A stretch of DNA of 64,000 nucleotides, from the NCBI RefSeq assembly GCF_014529535.1, contig NW_023504022.1, positions 2,600,986-2,664,985 of the forward strand. The letters run 5' to 3'. The notes below the pieces were generated by a model. It had not been told where the DNA came from. It saw only the letters and a program-made list of their open reading frames with translations, and ran no database searches. Positions 22,935 to 34,420 of the stretch are shown piece by piece. The DNA comes from Bradysia coprophila. Taxonomy: Eukaryota; Arthropoda; Insecta; Diptera; Sciaridae. A program made the position numbers and the translations under genes. Position 1 is the stretch's first letter, and every line of letters starts with the position of its first letter.

Positions 22935-23560
22935 TTAATTTGAAATTAGAAATGTTATATCGTGATACTTATTCGGGCACTACAACCTACTATTGGTTTT
23001 GGCCTCCTCTAGCAATTTTCTACTATCGGACTTATTCCACGCCAACGTTCTCCAGTCGCTCACTCTTAGTTCTTTTAAGATCAGACTCAATTGCATCTTT
23101 CCATCTAGCTCTCGGTCTTTCTGGTATACCATCGGGATTTGTATTTAGCAGTTTCAGTGATACACGTTCCTCATTCATTCTTTGCACATGATCTTAATCG
23201 ATGGATTTTGAAGAATTTGACTATATCGGGCTCCTTGTAAAGCTGATACAGTTCATGGTTGTATCTTCTTCTCCAGTTGCGTTTCACATTGACACCTCCA
23301 AAAATTGATCGAAGAATTCTCCTTTCAAAAACCAAAAGTGTCTGTTCATCACTTTGTGTCATGGATCAAGCTTCTGATCCATATGCTACAACTGGTCGAA
23401 TCATCGTTCTGTACAATTCGCACTTAAGATTGCGGTTGAGTGTTTTTGACCGGATGAGTTTTTGAAGACTGTCCTGTTACCAAGCGTTACCCTTCTACAT
23501 ATTTCCTCTCCGATGCTATCATCACTGTTGACTAGCGACCCAAGGTGAATAAAGCTTTTA
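22935..23560 (-). pseudogene. Jockey-type non-LTR retrotransposon fragment (RT 3' end)
   Basis: Minus-strand translation shows the region after the RT core seen in many insect elements: FIHLGSLVNSDD, LYRTMIRPVVAYGSEA, FERRILRSIFGG, YNHELYQLYKEPDIVKF, and ERPRARWKDAI. At least one frameshift and two internal stops are present, so it is dead. It abuts the start of the repeat X fragment at about 23560. Confidence 0.85.
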
Positions 23561-25480
23561 TCGACGGGGAATTCAATTCCTCACGTTAAGTTCGAAGATG
23601 GGCTATAATAGACCGGAGATCTCCGAGATATTCCCAAAAGAATTTTTGGGTCATCGTTTGATAACTTGAGTATTTCTCAACGGATTTCCAAAACTTTTTT
23701 TTTAATCGAGACTAAATGGACTATAACGGACGAGTCACCTTAGAGCAGGTCTTAGAGATATTCCCAAAAGAATTTTCGTTTCGTCGGTCGCTTGATAGCA
23801 CAATAGCTTGTATAATCCTCAACAAATCTGAAAAAAAAATTTATTCGACTAAGAATGAAATTTGTGATGGCTCTGTCGTACGGAGTAATTTTCGACAGTA
23901 CTGAAATTACTAACGAAGGTAATGTTAATGGAAAATGATGGATCAATAATCTATTAATTGTTCTGAAAAGATTTCTATGCGTGATTTCTTGCCGTCTATG
24001 CTAGAAAAAAAACATCGAGTGTGAACTTTGCGGAGAGAGTGAAGCGAGGGCCGTAATCACACGAGTTGCATACCTTATTCATGAGCAAATCGGGTCAATT
24101 CAGTAGATTTATTTGCTAAAAAAGGTCTTTTAATCTAGAAAATTTTAATTAGTGTGAGCTTTGCAGCCGTATTCACACGAGTTTAATTTTTATTCAAGAG
24201 GTAGGCAAGAAATACCTCCTCTTAAAAGCATCTTTCAGCAGACAGCATAACCCTGATGAAGCATCTTTTGTTTATTCTGAAAATTTATTTGCAATCAAAT
24301 AAAAGGAGTGAACAATTTATGACAAAATAAGACAAAGAGCTGTTTTAAGTCAGTGCGGATCTTTGTGATGCGAATTTTTGTGATGTCACAAAATATTTGT
24401 GAAATCTCAGCGAAAAATCAAAAAATTTTCGCTAGGATTTCACAAATAATTTTTTTTTTCTTAATGATAATCTGTTTATTGTTAATCATGTCCGGAGCGT
24501 TAGCGGACGACTTGACGCAGTCTAAATTCCAAAAAAAGAACTAAGAAATTTTTTTGAGACGCGGCAACTAATATAGGCGAGAATTTAAGTTTCTTTCCTT
24601 TGGCCTGTATCACCACAAATCCTATTCTATCTTATTCGCGCTTCAAATACGAGCAAAACGAGCTATCACTCGACTATGTAACTTTAAAATTGCCGGAGAT
24701 ACATCGTTTTGAAGTTGGTCATTTTGATAGAAAATGCACCAAATTAACGTTTTCCAAACAATCAAAATCTTTCAACTTACTCTGTATGTTTCTATCTATC
24801 TGTCTATCTGTCTATCTATCTATCGACGGTCGATCTCGGAAACTAGTCAGCCAATCTCCATGAAATTTTGCAGGAACCTCAGGGTGGGTCTAACAAATAA
24901 TTTTTACCAAAAAAAAAATTGACTGAAAACGACAAAAATGTTACCAAAAAAATCTGCGTCGCAAAGTGGCCGATGTTTCGGAACAGACCTACAAGAAAAT
25001 TTATCTGCCACATGCGATGCAGATTTTTTTGTTAAAATTTTTGTCGTTTTCAGTCAATTTTTTTTTTTGGTAAAAATTATTTGTCAGATGATGAGGAAAA
25101 CTAAGCCAGCTTGTTTGAACTAATTGGGTGTACAATTTAATTTTTGCGTAACGAAGCTGAAAGCGTCAACTCTAGCGATATCATTCATTTTAGAAATTGT
25201 ACTTCAAAGACTGCGTCACACTTTTCTCGAAGAGATTTTTGTTGGGATCTTATTAATTAGTAATTTATCCTTTTACGAAATGTAACGTAAAGCCTTTACT
25301 GTAAAGTATTTTACCTCCCATGTGCTGCGAAAATTCATTTTTCGCAGGGGGTCGCCAAACGAAAAATTCATTTTCGCCGCACTTAAGAGGTAAAACAAAC
25401 TACATAATTGTGCGGAAATCGTTGTTTTGACTCTTGGCTCCCCACTCGTCTAAACAACGATTTTCCGCACAAAAATGTAA
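23560..25480 (+). repeat. Repeat X copy, interrupted by element Y (24488-25249)
   Basis: 23560-24487 matches 29685-30733, and 25250-25480 continues the match to 30734-30955. The break falls between GTTAATC and TTATTAA, which are contiguous in the copy at 30.7 kb, so the other copy serves as an empty site. The right part contains an inverted pair with GTGCGGAAATCGTTGTTTTGA. No gene. Confidence 0.85.
24488..25249 (+). mobile_element. Element Y, copy 1 (762 bp)
   Basis: It begins ATGTCCGGAGCG and ends GTTGGGAT(C), bounded precisely by the interrupted repeat X. A second copy lies at 61029-62520. It contains a CTAT/CTGT microsatellite (about 24790-24830) and an inverted repeat at 24903-25082 with TACCAAAAAAA ends and CTGCGTCGCA next to the loop. 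It has no coding capacity. Confidence 0.85.
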
Positions 25481-25484
25481 TCTA

Positions 25485-25960
25485 CTATTTGTACAATCCT
25501 TGGGAATTCATCCTTTCACGAAATGAAACGTAGGTGTTTTGATCGATCTTACGAATGTCATTCTTTTACCAAATTTAACGTTAGTTTTGTTCGATCCTAT
25601 TGAATTCATTCTTTTACGAAATGTAACATTAAGGCGTTTGTACAATTCCATTTACGAAGAGAAACGTAAAGGCGTTTTGTTTGATCTTAGGGAATTCATA
25701 CATTTACAAACTGCAACGTAAAGGCGTTTTGTTCGATCAAAAAATTATGGTGGCGTCACAAAAATTCGCATCACAAATATTTGGGATATCACAAATTACT
25801 TGGTAAAATTTAGAATCAGAAATATTTTGTGATATCACAAAAATTCATATCACAAAGATCCGGTCGGACTTAAAATGGGTCTGCTTTGAGCAAATACCAA
25901 TCTATGATATTTTTGTTACAATTTCAAAAATCTATTGAAAAAATCCCAGTCAGTCAAGGG
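25485..25960 (+). repeat. Dispersed repeat Z, copy 1
   Basis: Shares with 35165-35790 repeated ACGAAATGAAACGTAGGTG-like blocks (a loose 40-60 bp tandem of TTCATTCTTTTACGAAATG) and the end AGTCAAGGGACCTGACCCA. The copy at 35 kb carries an extra insertion at about 35370-35545. Confidence 0.75.
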
Positions 25961-26159
25961 ACCTGACCCAAAAGGTGTGGCCTAGTTGTTATTACTATTA
26001 TACCTCTTCTATTAAGGCCTTAAGGTCTTTTGGTGATATTTATGGCAAAATAAACGATGGAAATGTAAATGACACGGCAATGATAGGTATTGTCAATACC
26101 AATCCAGGAAAAAAAAGTTTTTTAAAATCGGGTGAGTGGACCGTGAGTTAGGGCCTTAG

Positions 26160-26890
26160 AAGTGAAAAGCTACTAGGGCCCTATGTGTATTTTACATTGA
26201 ACTCGAGTAAATTTCATTCGTTTTTCGTAATTTTTGTGTCATTTGGAAGGTAATCAAAGGCCGAATAGAATGTTGTTGAAAAAAAAATTAAATTTGGGTC
26301 CTCGGACTAAGGCCGCTACTAGGGCCCTATGCGTATTTTACATACAACTCGAGTAAATTTCATCCGTTTTTCGTAATTTTTGTTTCATTTGGAAGGTAAT
26401 CAAAGGCCGAATAGAATGTAGTTGAAAAATTTTTTTAATTTGGGTCCTCGGACTGAGGCCGATACTAGGCCCTACAAAAAAATAAAATTTTTGTTTCATT
26501 TGAAAGATAATCGAACACCGAATAGAATGTTGTTGAAAAAAAAATTAAATTTGGGTCCTTGGACTAAGGCCACTACTAGGGCCCTATGTGTATTTTACAT
26601 CGAACTCGAGTAAATTTCATCCGTTTTTCGTATTTTTTGTTTCATTTGGAGGGTAATCAAAGGCCGAATAGAATGTAGTTGAAAAAAAAATAAATTTGGG
26701 TCCTCGGACTAAGGCCGCTACTAGGGCCCTATGCGTATTTTACATACAACTCGAGTAAATTTCATCCGTTTTTCGTAATTTTTGTTTCATTTGGAAGGTA
26801 ATCAAAGGCCGAATAGAATGTAGTTGAAAAAAAAATTAAATTTGGATCCTCGGACTGAGGCCGATACTAGGCCCTATGTGTATTTATACT
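26160..26890 (+). repeat. Tandem repeat, about 140-bp unit, six partial copies
   Basis: TACTAGGGCCCTATG or a variant recurs at about 26171, 26313, 26464, 26573, 26709 and 26864. Between the copies the text GGAAGGTAATCAAAGGCCGA and GGGTCCTCGGACT is conserved. One unit (about 26464) is shortened. Units alternate in type (GTGT versus GCGT after CCCTAT), which suggests duplication in larger blocks. Confidence 0.9.
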
Positions 26891-26939
26891 CAATAAATTA
26901 AAATTTTAGGGCTATTTGAAATTTTTGTTTTATTTGAAA

Positions 26940-27160
26940 GGAACGTCGTACGGGGCTTCGTAATTGCGCTATGCGCAATTTCTAAGATGTACACATTCCA
27001 TAATAATTTTACTTTAACTACATTAACCGGAGCAATAGGCTTACGGTCAAAGTAGGGTGACAGACGCACTAGGGTCACGTACGCAATAGATATACGGGTT
27101 TGTACGGGGCTCAGTCGCAGCAAACGCTCCGACTGTTCTGATGGCTCGTTGTTTTTGTAG
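26940..27160 (+). repeat. Dispersed repeat fragment (CGTACGGGGCTTCG)
   Basis: Matches 28937-29145, and its latter part matches 1180-1335. It contains the GCGCTATGCGCAATTT palindrome. The kinesin fragment begins shortly to the right. Confidence 0.8.
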
Positions 27161-27229
27161 GTACAAAGAAATCTTTGTGAGACCGTCCAGCTTATTTTTA
27201 TCATCTGAATTCAAACTATCGAAAAACAT

Positions 27230-28015
27230 ATCCCGATGTAATACTAAACGCTGAAAATCGAAATCACACTTCTCTTTTTCGTGGACGTGAGCCTCAAGTC
27301 GTGGTTCAAAGTACCACCAAAACGTCCGAAACATTTTCTTATAATCATGTTTTCCGTCAGCACGAAACACAAGAGATGATTTATTCAAACTCAGTGAGAC
27401 CGCTTGTGCTGAAATTGCTGAAAGGTATACAGTGGCACAAAGTGATTCAATTTTGTCTCAGAGCCACAGTAATTTCTTTAATTCATTAGGTTACAATGTA
27501 AACATCATAGCATATGGGCAAACCGGTTCGGGTAAAACGCACACAATGGGAACGACATTTGACGAAGATTCGGATCCACAGCATGTAGGAGTGATTCCCC
27601 GCGCAGTTAGCGATATCTTCGAAAACATCGAACGCATGCCGGACCACAATTTCACCATTCGCTGTTCATTCATGGAGCTGTATCAGGAGCAGTCCAGCAC
27701 GTAAACTGAACCGCCAGGCTAGAGTAAACAACCAAGCCATTAAAGTTGTGAGCGGCGATGATAAAATTGTTTTTTTTTTTTTTACCAGTTGCAGGACGGG
27801 GACGGGCAAACATTTTGCAACTGTAAGACTAACTGCAAAACCTTCCGGTGTAAGTGTCGGAAGACTGCGTTGAAGAGCTCCGAAAATTGCGGTTGTCCAG
27901 CTGACTGTGTCAACAGAACTTCCAGTTCCAGCAATTCCAGAATTCTTCAACAAAAATGATCACCGCTGGAAGATGTTATGAATGAGCTGCATTGCACGTT
28001 CATCTGAATGAAGAA
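27230..28015 (+). pseudogene. Kinesin-4 family gene fragment: motor exons next to C-terminal CXC domain
   Basis: 27285-27423 reads EPQVVVQSTTKTSETFSYNH and ends LLK. A GT...AG intron of about 65 nt follows, and 27489-27690 continues in phase with GYNVNIIAYGQTGSGKTHTM (P-loop GQTGSGKT) to FMELYQEQ. Directly after, with a one-base frame change, comes ARKLNRQARVNNQAIK, then a T-rich tract. From about 27797 there is a Cys-rich block, CNCKTNC...CKCRK...CGCPADCVNR, like the C-terminal CXC domain of KIF4-type chromokinesins. The motor is cut within its first third, and the middle of the protein is missing. The retained intron shows it is a genomic and not a processed copy. It is not functional as it stands. 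Confidence 0.8.
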
Positions 28016-28071
28016 ACCTATGTGATGACGAACATTCCAATACTATTTTTTATAAAATTGTCATTCAGTCT

Positions 28072-29150
28072 TTTTAGCCCCGTACGAAGTACGAAGGGGC
28101 TTATAGGATTACGATGCCGTGTGTAATTGATGGAATTCGAAGCAGACGGTAAGTGCAAAGTGTTTGCCTATGTTCATAGATAACGAATCCGCAATAAAAA
28201 TTTTGTCCGTCCGTCCGTCCGTCTGTCCGTCCGTTTGTCACGTCGATATATTGAGTAAATCAAATCCGATTTCAAAAAATTTTTTTTCCCTGAAAGATAG
28301 TCAAAATAGTGAGGCTAAGTTCGAAGATGGGCGATTTTAGGTCGACCCTTCCGGAGCTGGGGCCCAATAAGTGCCTAACTGTTTTTCGACGATATCTCCA
28401 GACATTTACGCACTACACTTGTAAGTGATACGTCAAATAAAAGGTATTTACAATACCGATCGACAAAAAAAAAGTTTATGGAAATCGGATGACCGACTCG
28501 TGAGTTAGACCCCTTGGTGTGAACTAGGTACAGGGCGGCAAGCCGTTTTTGCTTGTAGGTTGGCCAAATTTGAACGTATGATGGATTTTGCTTTATTAGA
28601 TAGGTATTGACCGTACCAACCAGGGAAAAAAAAGTTTATGAAATTCGATTCACCGGAGCGTGAGCTAGGTCTCTTGGAGTGAGCTTATATGAGGCTACTC
28701 GGCTGTACAGTGAAGGTGGTGTTTTTTGTTAATATCTCGAGTAAACTTTGACCGAATTTCAAATTTTTTTTTGTTTGAAAGGTACTAACGAGTGTAAAGC
28801 AGCCGTACTACTTTCCACCTCCTAACAAAATGGCCGTCGGCCGCCATTTTGGATTTTTGTAAAATCGATATAAATCGGTGAAAATGATACTTACTTAATT
28901 TTAGGTCAATTCGAAATTTGTGTTACATTTGAAGGGAACGTCGTACGTGGCTTCGTAATTGCGCTATGCGCAATTTTTAAGACGTACACATTTCATAAGA
29001 ATTTTACTTTACCGACGTTTACGGGCGCAGTAGGCTTACGGTAAGAGTAGGGCGACGGACGAACTAGGGTCACGTACGCAATAGATGTACGGGTTTGTAC
29101 GGGGCTCAGTCGCAGCAAACGCTCCGACTGTTCTGACGGCTCGTTGTTTA
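28072..29150 (+). repeat. CCGTACGAA repeat, diverged subfamily copy
   Basis: Starts TTTTTAGCCCCGTACGAAGT and runs through a GTCCGTCCGTCC microsatellite and text alignable with 57850-58500 (TTCGAAGATGGGCGATTTTAG, GACCGACTCGTGAGTTAGAC), but with a different 3' end (GCGCTATGCGCAATTT and ACTAGGGTCACGTACGCAAT). It is non-coding and represents a subfamily distinct from the copies at 31.5, 36 and 57.7 kb. Confidence 0.8.
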
Positions 29151-29399
29151 AATAAATAATGAGCGAAACTTTTGTGGAACGCAACTCTTATGTAGCGTAA
29201 CTTTTGTGGAGCTGTTACTCTTGTAGAATTACTTGTACCGTACCTGGATAGCCGAATTTCGAAGTTGCAACTCTTCACAAGTAGAGGTCATAAGTTATGA
29301 CTCATTACTCGTGTGTATTCGTTAACCTTGTTGAGCTGTGAATATTTTTTTGACAGTTAACATACAGAAAGCGTTTACTACCTTAAAACATAATAAATT

Positions 29400-30955
29400 C
29401 TATCACAGTCCCATAATAACACTAAATTTTGAGATAATTTGTTGTATCGCCCGTGAGGCAATTAATACAAAATTATTTATTGCCTTGACTGAAAGTCATG
29501 GGTCTTACGGATGACAAACACTCTAAAATGTTTGTCACACAATGTTCACTATGATTGAAAATACATGGAATGTATGACCAAAAACCTTAAATACAGAAAA
29601 TGTTTGTCACACTTTGTTCATTCTTTGATAACACGATAACTCGAGTCATTTTCAATGGATTTCCAATTTTTTTTTTTTATTCGACGGGGAATTAAATTCC
29701 TGAGGTTAAGTTCAAAGATGGGCTATGATGTATCGATGATCTTAAAGATATTCCCAAAAGAATTTTTGTCTCATTGCTTGATAACACGACAACGTGAGCA
29801 ATGCTGATTTTCATTTTTTTTTTAATCGACGGGGAATTTAATTCCTCACGTTAAGTTCGAAGATGGGCTATAATAGACTGGAGATCTCTGAGATATTCCC
29901 AAAAGAATTTTTGGGTCATCGTTTGATAACTTGAGTATTTCTCAACGGATTTCCAAAACTTTTTTTTAATCGAGACTAAATGGACTATAACGGACGAGTC
30001 ACTTTAGAGCAGGTCTTAGAGATATTCCTAAAAGAATTTTCGTCTCGTCGGTCGCTTGATAGCACGATAGCTTGAATAATCCTCAACAGATCTGAAAAAA
30101 AAATTTATTCGACTAAGAATGAAATTTGTGATGGCTCTGTCTCCTTATCATACGGAGTAATTTTCGACAGTACTGAAATTACTAACGAAGTTAACGTTAA
30201 TGGAAAATTATGGATCAATAATCTATGATTTGTTCCGTCTATGGTAGAAAAAAAATCAACGAGTGTGAACTTTGCGGCCAGAGTGAAGCGAGGGCCGTAA
30301 TCACACGAGTTGCATACCTTATTCATGAGCAAAACGGGTCAATTCAGTAGATTTATTTGCTAAAAAAGTCTTTTAATCTAGAAAATTTTAACTAGTGTGA
30401 GCTTTGCAGCCGTATTCACACGAGTTTAATTTTTATTGAAGAGGTAGGCAAGAAATACTTCCTCTTTAATGCATCTTTCAGCAGACAGCATAACCCTGAT
30501 GAAGCATCTTTTGTTTATTCTGAAAATTTAGTTGCAATCAAATAAAAGGAGTGAACAATTTATGACAAAATAAGACAAAGAGCTGTTTTAAGTCAGTGCG
30601 GATCTTTGTGATGCGAATTTTTGTGATGTCACAAAATATTTGTGAAATCTCAGCGAAAAATCAAAAAAATTTAGCCAGGATTTCTCAAATAATTTGTTAA
30701 TTTTTTTTCCTAATGATAATCTGTTTATTGTTAATCTTATTAATGAGTAATTTATCCTTTTACGAAATGTAACGTAAAGCCTTTACTGTAAAGTATTTTA
30801 CCACCGCACTGAAGAGGTAAAACAAACTACATAATTGTGCGAAAAATCGTTGTTTTGACTCTTGGGGTTGTATACTTCGCCTTCGGCTCAGCATACAAAC
30901 TCCCCCCTCGTCAAAACAACGATTTTCCGCACAAGTATGTAATCTACACGGAAAA
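29400..30955 (+). repeat. Repeat X, longest uninterrupted copy
   Basis: Covers segments found separately at 19735-19990, 23560-24487 and 25250-25480. It includes TTCGACAGTACTGAAATTAC, AGTGTGAACTTTGCGG and, near the right end, an inverted pair around CGCCTTCGGCTCAGCATAC. It has no coding capacity. It supplies the empty site for element Y at 30733/30734. Confidence 0.8.
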
Positions 30956-31699
30956 AAATATACAGTCTGAGACGTACACCACTCACTCGTACATAGCGAG
31001 GACAGAACCAATGGTTCACACAGACGTACATTTACTGCAAAATCGTACATTATACGACTGAAGCGTAAACTCGTGGTACATTGTACAAATTAAACAATTC
31101 TACGAAATGGCGTTTAAAGAATAAATTAGTTTTTAAAACTATAATATAGATACTCAATGGTTTTCACTTGCATACTATTTAGAAATGCAAAAAAAAAGTT
31201 AAGTTTTTTCCAAATTCTTTTGACCCGAGCGGTCACCCTTCCAAGTACTAACCACGACCAATGATGCTTAACTTTGACTATGTTGCTGCTGTCGACGTTA
31301 CCAATGCAGCTGTTGAAGATATATGAATATGATATTTTGTTCTGTTCCTAATTGTACATCTGTCCATGTTGCATTATTCTTTATATTAAACTGAATAAAA
31401 CTGAAGAATTTTCAAATTTGGCAACAGGATTGTATTTAATCTGAGTTGCCATTAACTTCCTCAGCAAAATATATATTTTCAAATTGAATTTTTGAATTTT
31501 GTTGTTGAAAATATTCGAAATATTCAGAGGCGTGACGTTTTTTAGACCCGTACGAAGTACTGGGGTCTTATAGGTTTACGCATACGTTTGTAACACGTCG
31601 AATTGGACTCCCTGAGTAAGGGGAAACCTATTGTGGTTGTCTAGAGATGCCAAATCAGTGAAAAAAAATGTCCGTCTGTCCGTCTGTCTGTCTGTATGT

Positions 31700-33165
31700 A
31701 TGTATGTATGCTTTATTAGTTATCAAAACTACTCAAAATCACATTTAACATTTTAACAATAAAAAAGAATCACATTTCATATTTTCTACTCTCAAAGTTT
31801 CGAATTATTAAATTCGTCGTCAACATTTCTGTCTCATTGTCTGTCTCTGTCTCAAACATCATTTTCAATTTCTCCTAAAAAGTTACTTCACTTTGTCTTC
31901 GTCAATGGAAGAATATTGCTGCTTATGATATGACTGAATATTTGGTACGTAATTTTTCCCTTTCTAGATGCCGCTGTAGCACTGTGCACTCTCTGCTCCG
32001 TACCGAATGATTTCAATTTAAATTCAAGTTACGTTTCTCCACCATTATTTTACAGTTAATGCACACATTTGATTATATGATCGCCTCCACAACGTAAACA
32101 GGCCTTATTGTTCCTGCATGTGTCCGCTTTGTGATTGTATCCACAGCAGTTGAAACATCGCAATACACTCAAACTCTCCGTCACCTTGCATATGTCCGTA
32201 CCGATGAATACTTTTTTCGTTTTCATTAATACATCAAACGATTTCGCGTCTATCTCAACAATTGCTCCGTACGTTTCACTGTAGTTCACGTCAAACACAT
32301 GTAACACTTTCATATAAGCGTCCTTGACTGATTCGTTCTGCCTTTTTATGTTCTCAATAATATCGATCTCGTTCAATTTATCACTCATGTTAGTAATACG
32401 AATTTTAGGACTGCGCATCTTTGGTATTACAATATCATAATCCTCACTCAATTCTTTGACAGCGTTTTCGTGTAGTTTCGACAGGTCATTTCCATCTTTG
32501 CATTGGATTTCTAAACCACCATTAGGCAGGTTGGATACACTTTTTACATTGAACTGCTTCGGAATCATTTTTTCGTCCAGTATAGCACGAGTCGCGGAAC
32601 ATTTTTGTTTGTTTTTCGGTTTAACCAGTACAACTTGTTCTGGTACCCTGGTTTTAGCAATATCGGCATACGTCGGTGATGTCTTCGTTCCTTCGAAAAC
32701 CGTTGTTGCATTGTTCTTTTCCGCTTTCATTTCACTCTCAATAGCTTGTAAATTACTGTTGATTGTTTCAAAATGTTTGAATATTTGGTCACAATTCGTC
32801 TCTTGTCTTTTCAATCGTTCATCAAATATGCACAAAAAACTTAACATTTTATTTAGTCAGTGTCACATTTAACATTCTATACGGATTGTCTTGACAATCG
32901 TCACATTCAAATACCAAGTTGTCGGATGATCTATAAAACTTTAACGAGACCGGAGTAAATCCAACACACTTTGAATGAAATGTTCCTCGACATGAACCCT
33001 GACAATATATCTTTTCTGCAACGTCCGAACACTGTTTCTCACACAATTTGCAAACATTTTTTATCTCGTCCATTTTATATTATCAGTAATTGTCTCAGAT
33101 TTATGTAGGAAATCAAAACACGTCTATACGTCTACACGTCTACACAACGATTTTTTTATCTGCAT
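31700..33165 (-). mobile_element. ORF1-only non-LTR retroelement with (CATA)n tail
   Basis: On the minus strand, ORF1 is followed by a short 3' UTR with AATAAAG and a (CATA)n tail at about 31690-31715. No ORF2 (endonuclease or RT) is present. It sits inside the CCGTACGAA repeat copy B; TGTCTG-like text lies at both edges, compatible with a short target duplication. The architecture resembles half-elements that keep only ORF1. Confidence 0.7.
32056..33073 (-). pseudogene. Retrotransposon ORF1 protein (PHD finger, CCHC knuckles), one frameshift
   Basis: 33073-32849 encodes a PHD-type zinc finger: CKLCEKQC, C-x3-C, H-x2-C and ECDDC. The stop after LTK is followed two bases later by the next frame, 32847-32056 (263 codons). 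This holds a basic linker, an RRM-like middle (SPKIRITNMSDK) and zinc knuckles near the C-terminus (CFNCCGYNHKADTC, CLRCGGDH). PHD plus CCHC is a known ORF1 layout in several non-LTR clades; the protein binds element RNA as a chaperone. The frame change at 32847-32849 may be a mutation, because upstream text such as DERLKRQ continues naturally. It ends shortly before the tail. Confidence 0.75.
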
Positions 33166-34420
33166 TTTTTTATTTGTCTGCACGATAACTTGAGTAAAAC
33201 GCATCCGATTTTGAAAATTCTTTTTTTTTCCCCCGTTTAGTAATGTCAAAAGACAGGCTAAGTTCGAAGATGAGTGATTTTGGATCGACCCCTCCCGAGC
33301 TGTGGCCCAATAAGTGCTTTACGGTTTTTCGAAGATATCTCCGGACATTTAAACGTTACACTTGTAAGTGATACGTCAAATAACAGGTTTTTACAATACC
33401 GATCGACAAAAAAAAAATTATTGAAATCGGATGACCGACTCGTGAGTTAGACCCCTTGGTGTGAAACAGGCACAGGGCGGCAAGCAGTTTTTGCTTGTAG
33501 GTCGGCCACATTTGAACATATTTCGTCTGTTTTAGCTTTATTAGATAGGTATTGACCGTACCAATCAGGGAAAAAAAAGTTTTTGAAATTATGTTCACCG
33601 GAGCGTGAGCTAGGTCTCTTGGAGTGAGCTCTTATCTGGCTACTCGGCCGTACAGTGAACGTGGAGTATTTTGTCAATATCTCGAGTAAATTTTGACCGA
33701 ATTTCATGAATTTTTTTTGTTTGAAAGGTATTAACGAATGTAAAGCGTCGGTTTCGGTCTCCTAACAAAATGGCTGCCGGTGGCCATATTGGATTTTAAT
33801 AAAAGTGATATATCTTGGGAAAAATGGTACTTAGAGAGTTTCTGTTAACATGGAAATAATTTGTTGTGTGTGTGGGGTGTTTCAGGCATTCCATATATGG
33901 ACATCTATATTTATCTATATTCACCTATATTGAGCTATATACAGGCATACAGAGCTATATAATAGCATATTCATCTGTGAAATGTTTATTTATAGTGAAA
34001 TATAGGTAAATATAGCGGTATATAGCTGTTTAAATAGGAATTTATGAAAGTTGACTTCGTACGGGGCTGTCTATATTGCCTCCGGCAATTTATTTGTATA
34101 TGCTAACAAGGCAAAGTAGAGTGAATAACGTAAGTGATTTTAAAGGGCGAATAGCTTTTCAGTAGAGAATGAAGTAAAAGAAATGAAGAGTTTCACAGTA
34201 AAGGCTTTTGATACGAATTGGTGTTTCGTACGGGTCGGCGTTAGCTATGTTTTTTTATTTTTTTTATGTTCCCCGTATTTATGCATGTTAAAATATGTGT
34301 AACATAATAACTAAAAAAATAATTGTTAATTAAATTTGACTTAGTAGAAATTACGATTCTTTCATTTCATTTCATTTCATTCATTTTTCGAAAAAATAAA
34401 ACACAACAAGTCACCTGCGT

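Larger units (their letters stand above)
31543..34255 (+). repeat. CCGTACGAA repeat, copy B, interrupted by an ORF1-only retroelement
   Basis: Starts TTTTTAGACCCGTACGAAGT and ends CGTACGGGTCGGCGTTAGCT. The parts 31543-31690 and about 33170-34255 align with the uninterrupted copy 57745-58955. The break falls in the GTCTGTCTG microsatellite. A copy in the opposite orientation at 35996-37556 makes a large inverted pair. Confidence 0.85.

Noticed and set aside
26160-26890. CRISPR-like spacing of repeats
   Set aside because: The intervening text is conserved between units, units are about 140 bp, and the DNA is eukaryotic. It is a tandem satellite.
27047-27388. 113-codon minus-strand ORF
   Set aside because: It overlaps the plus-strand kinesin exon and a repeat; its text has no independent support.
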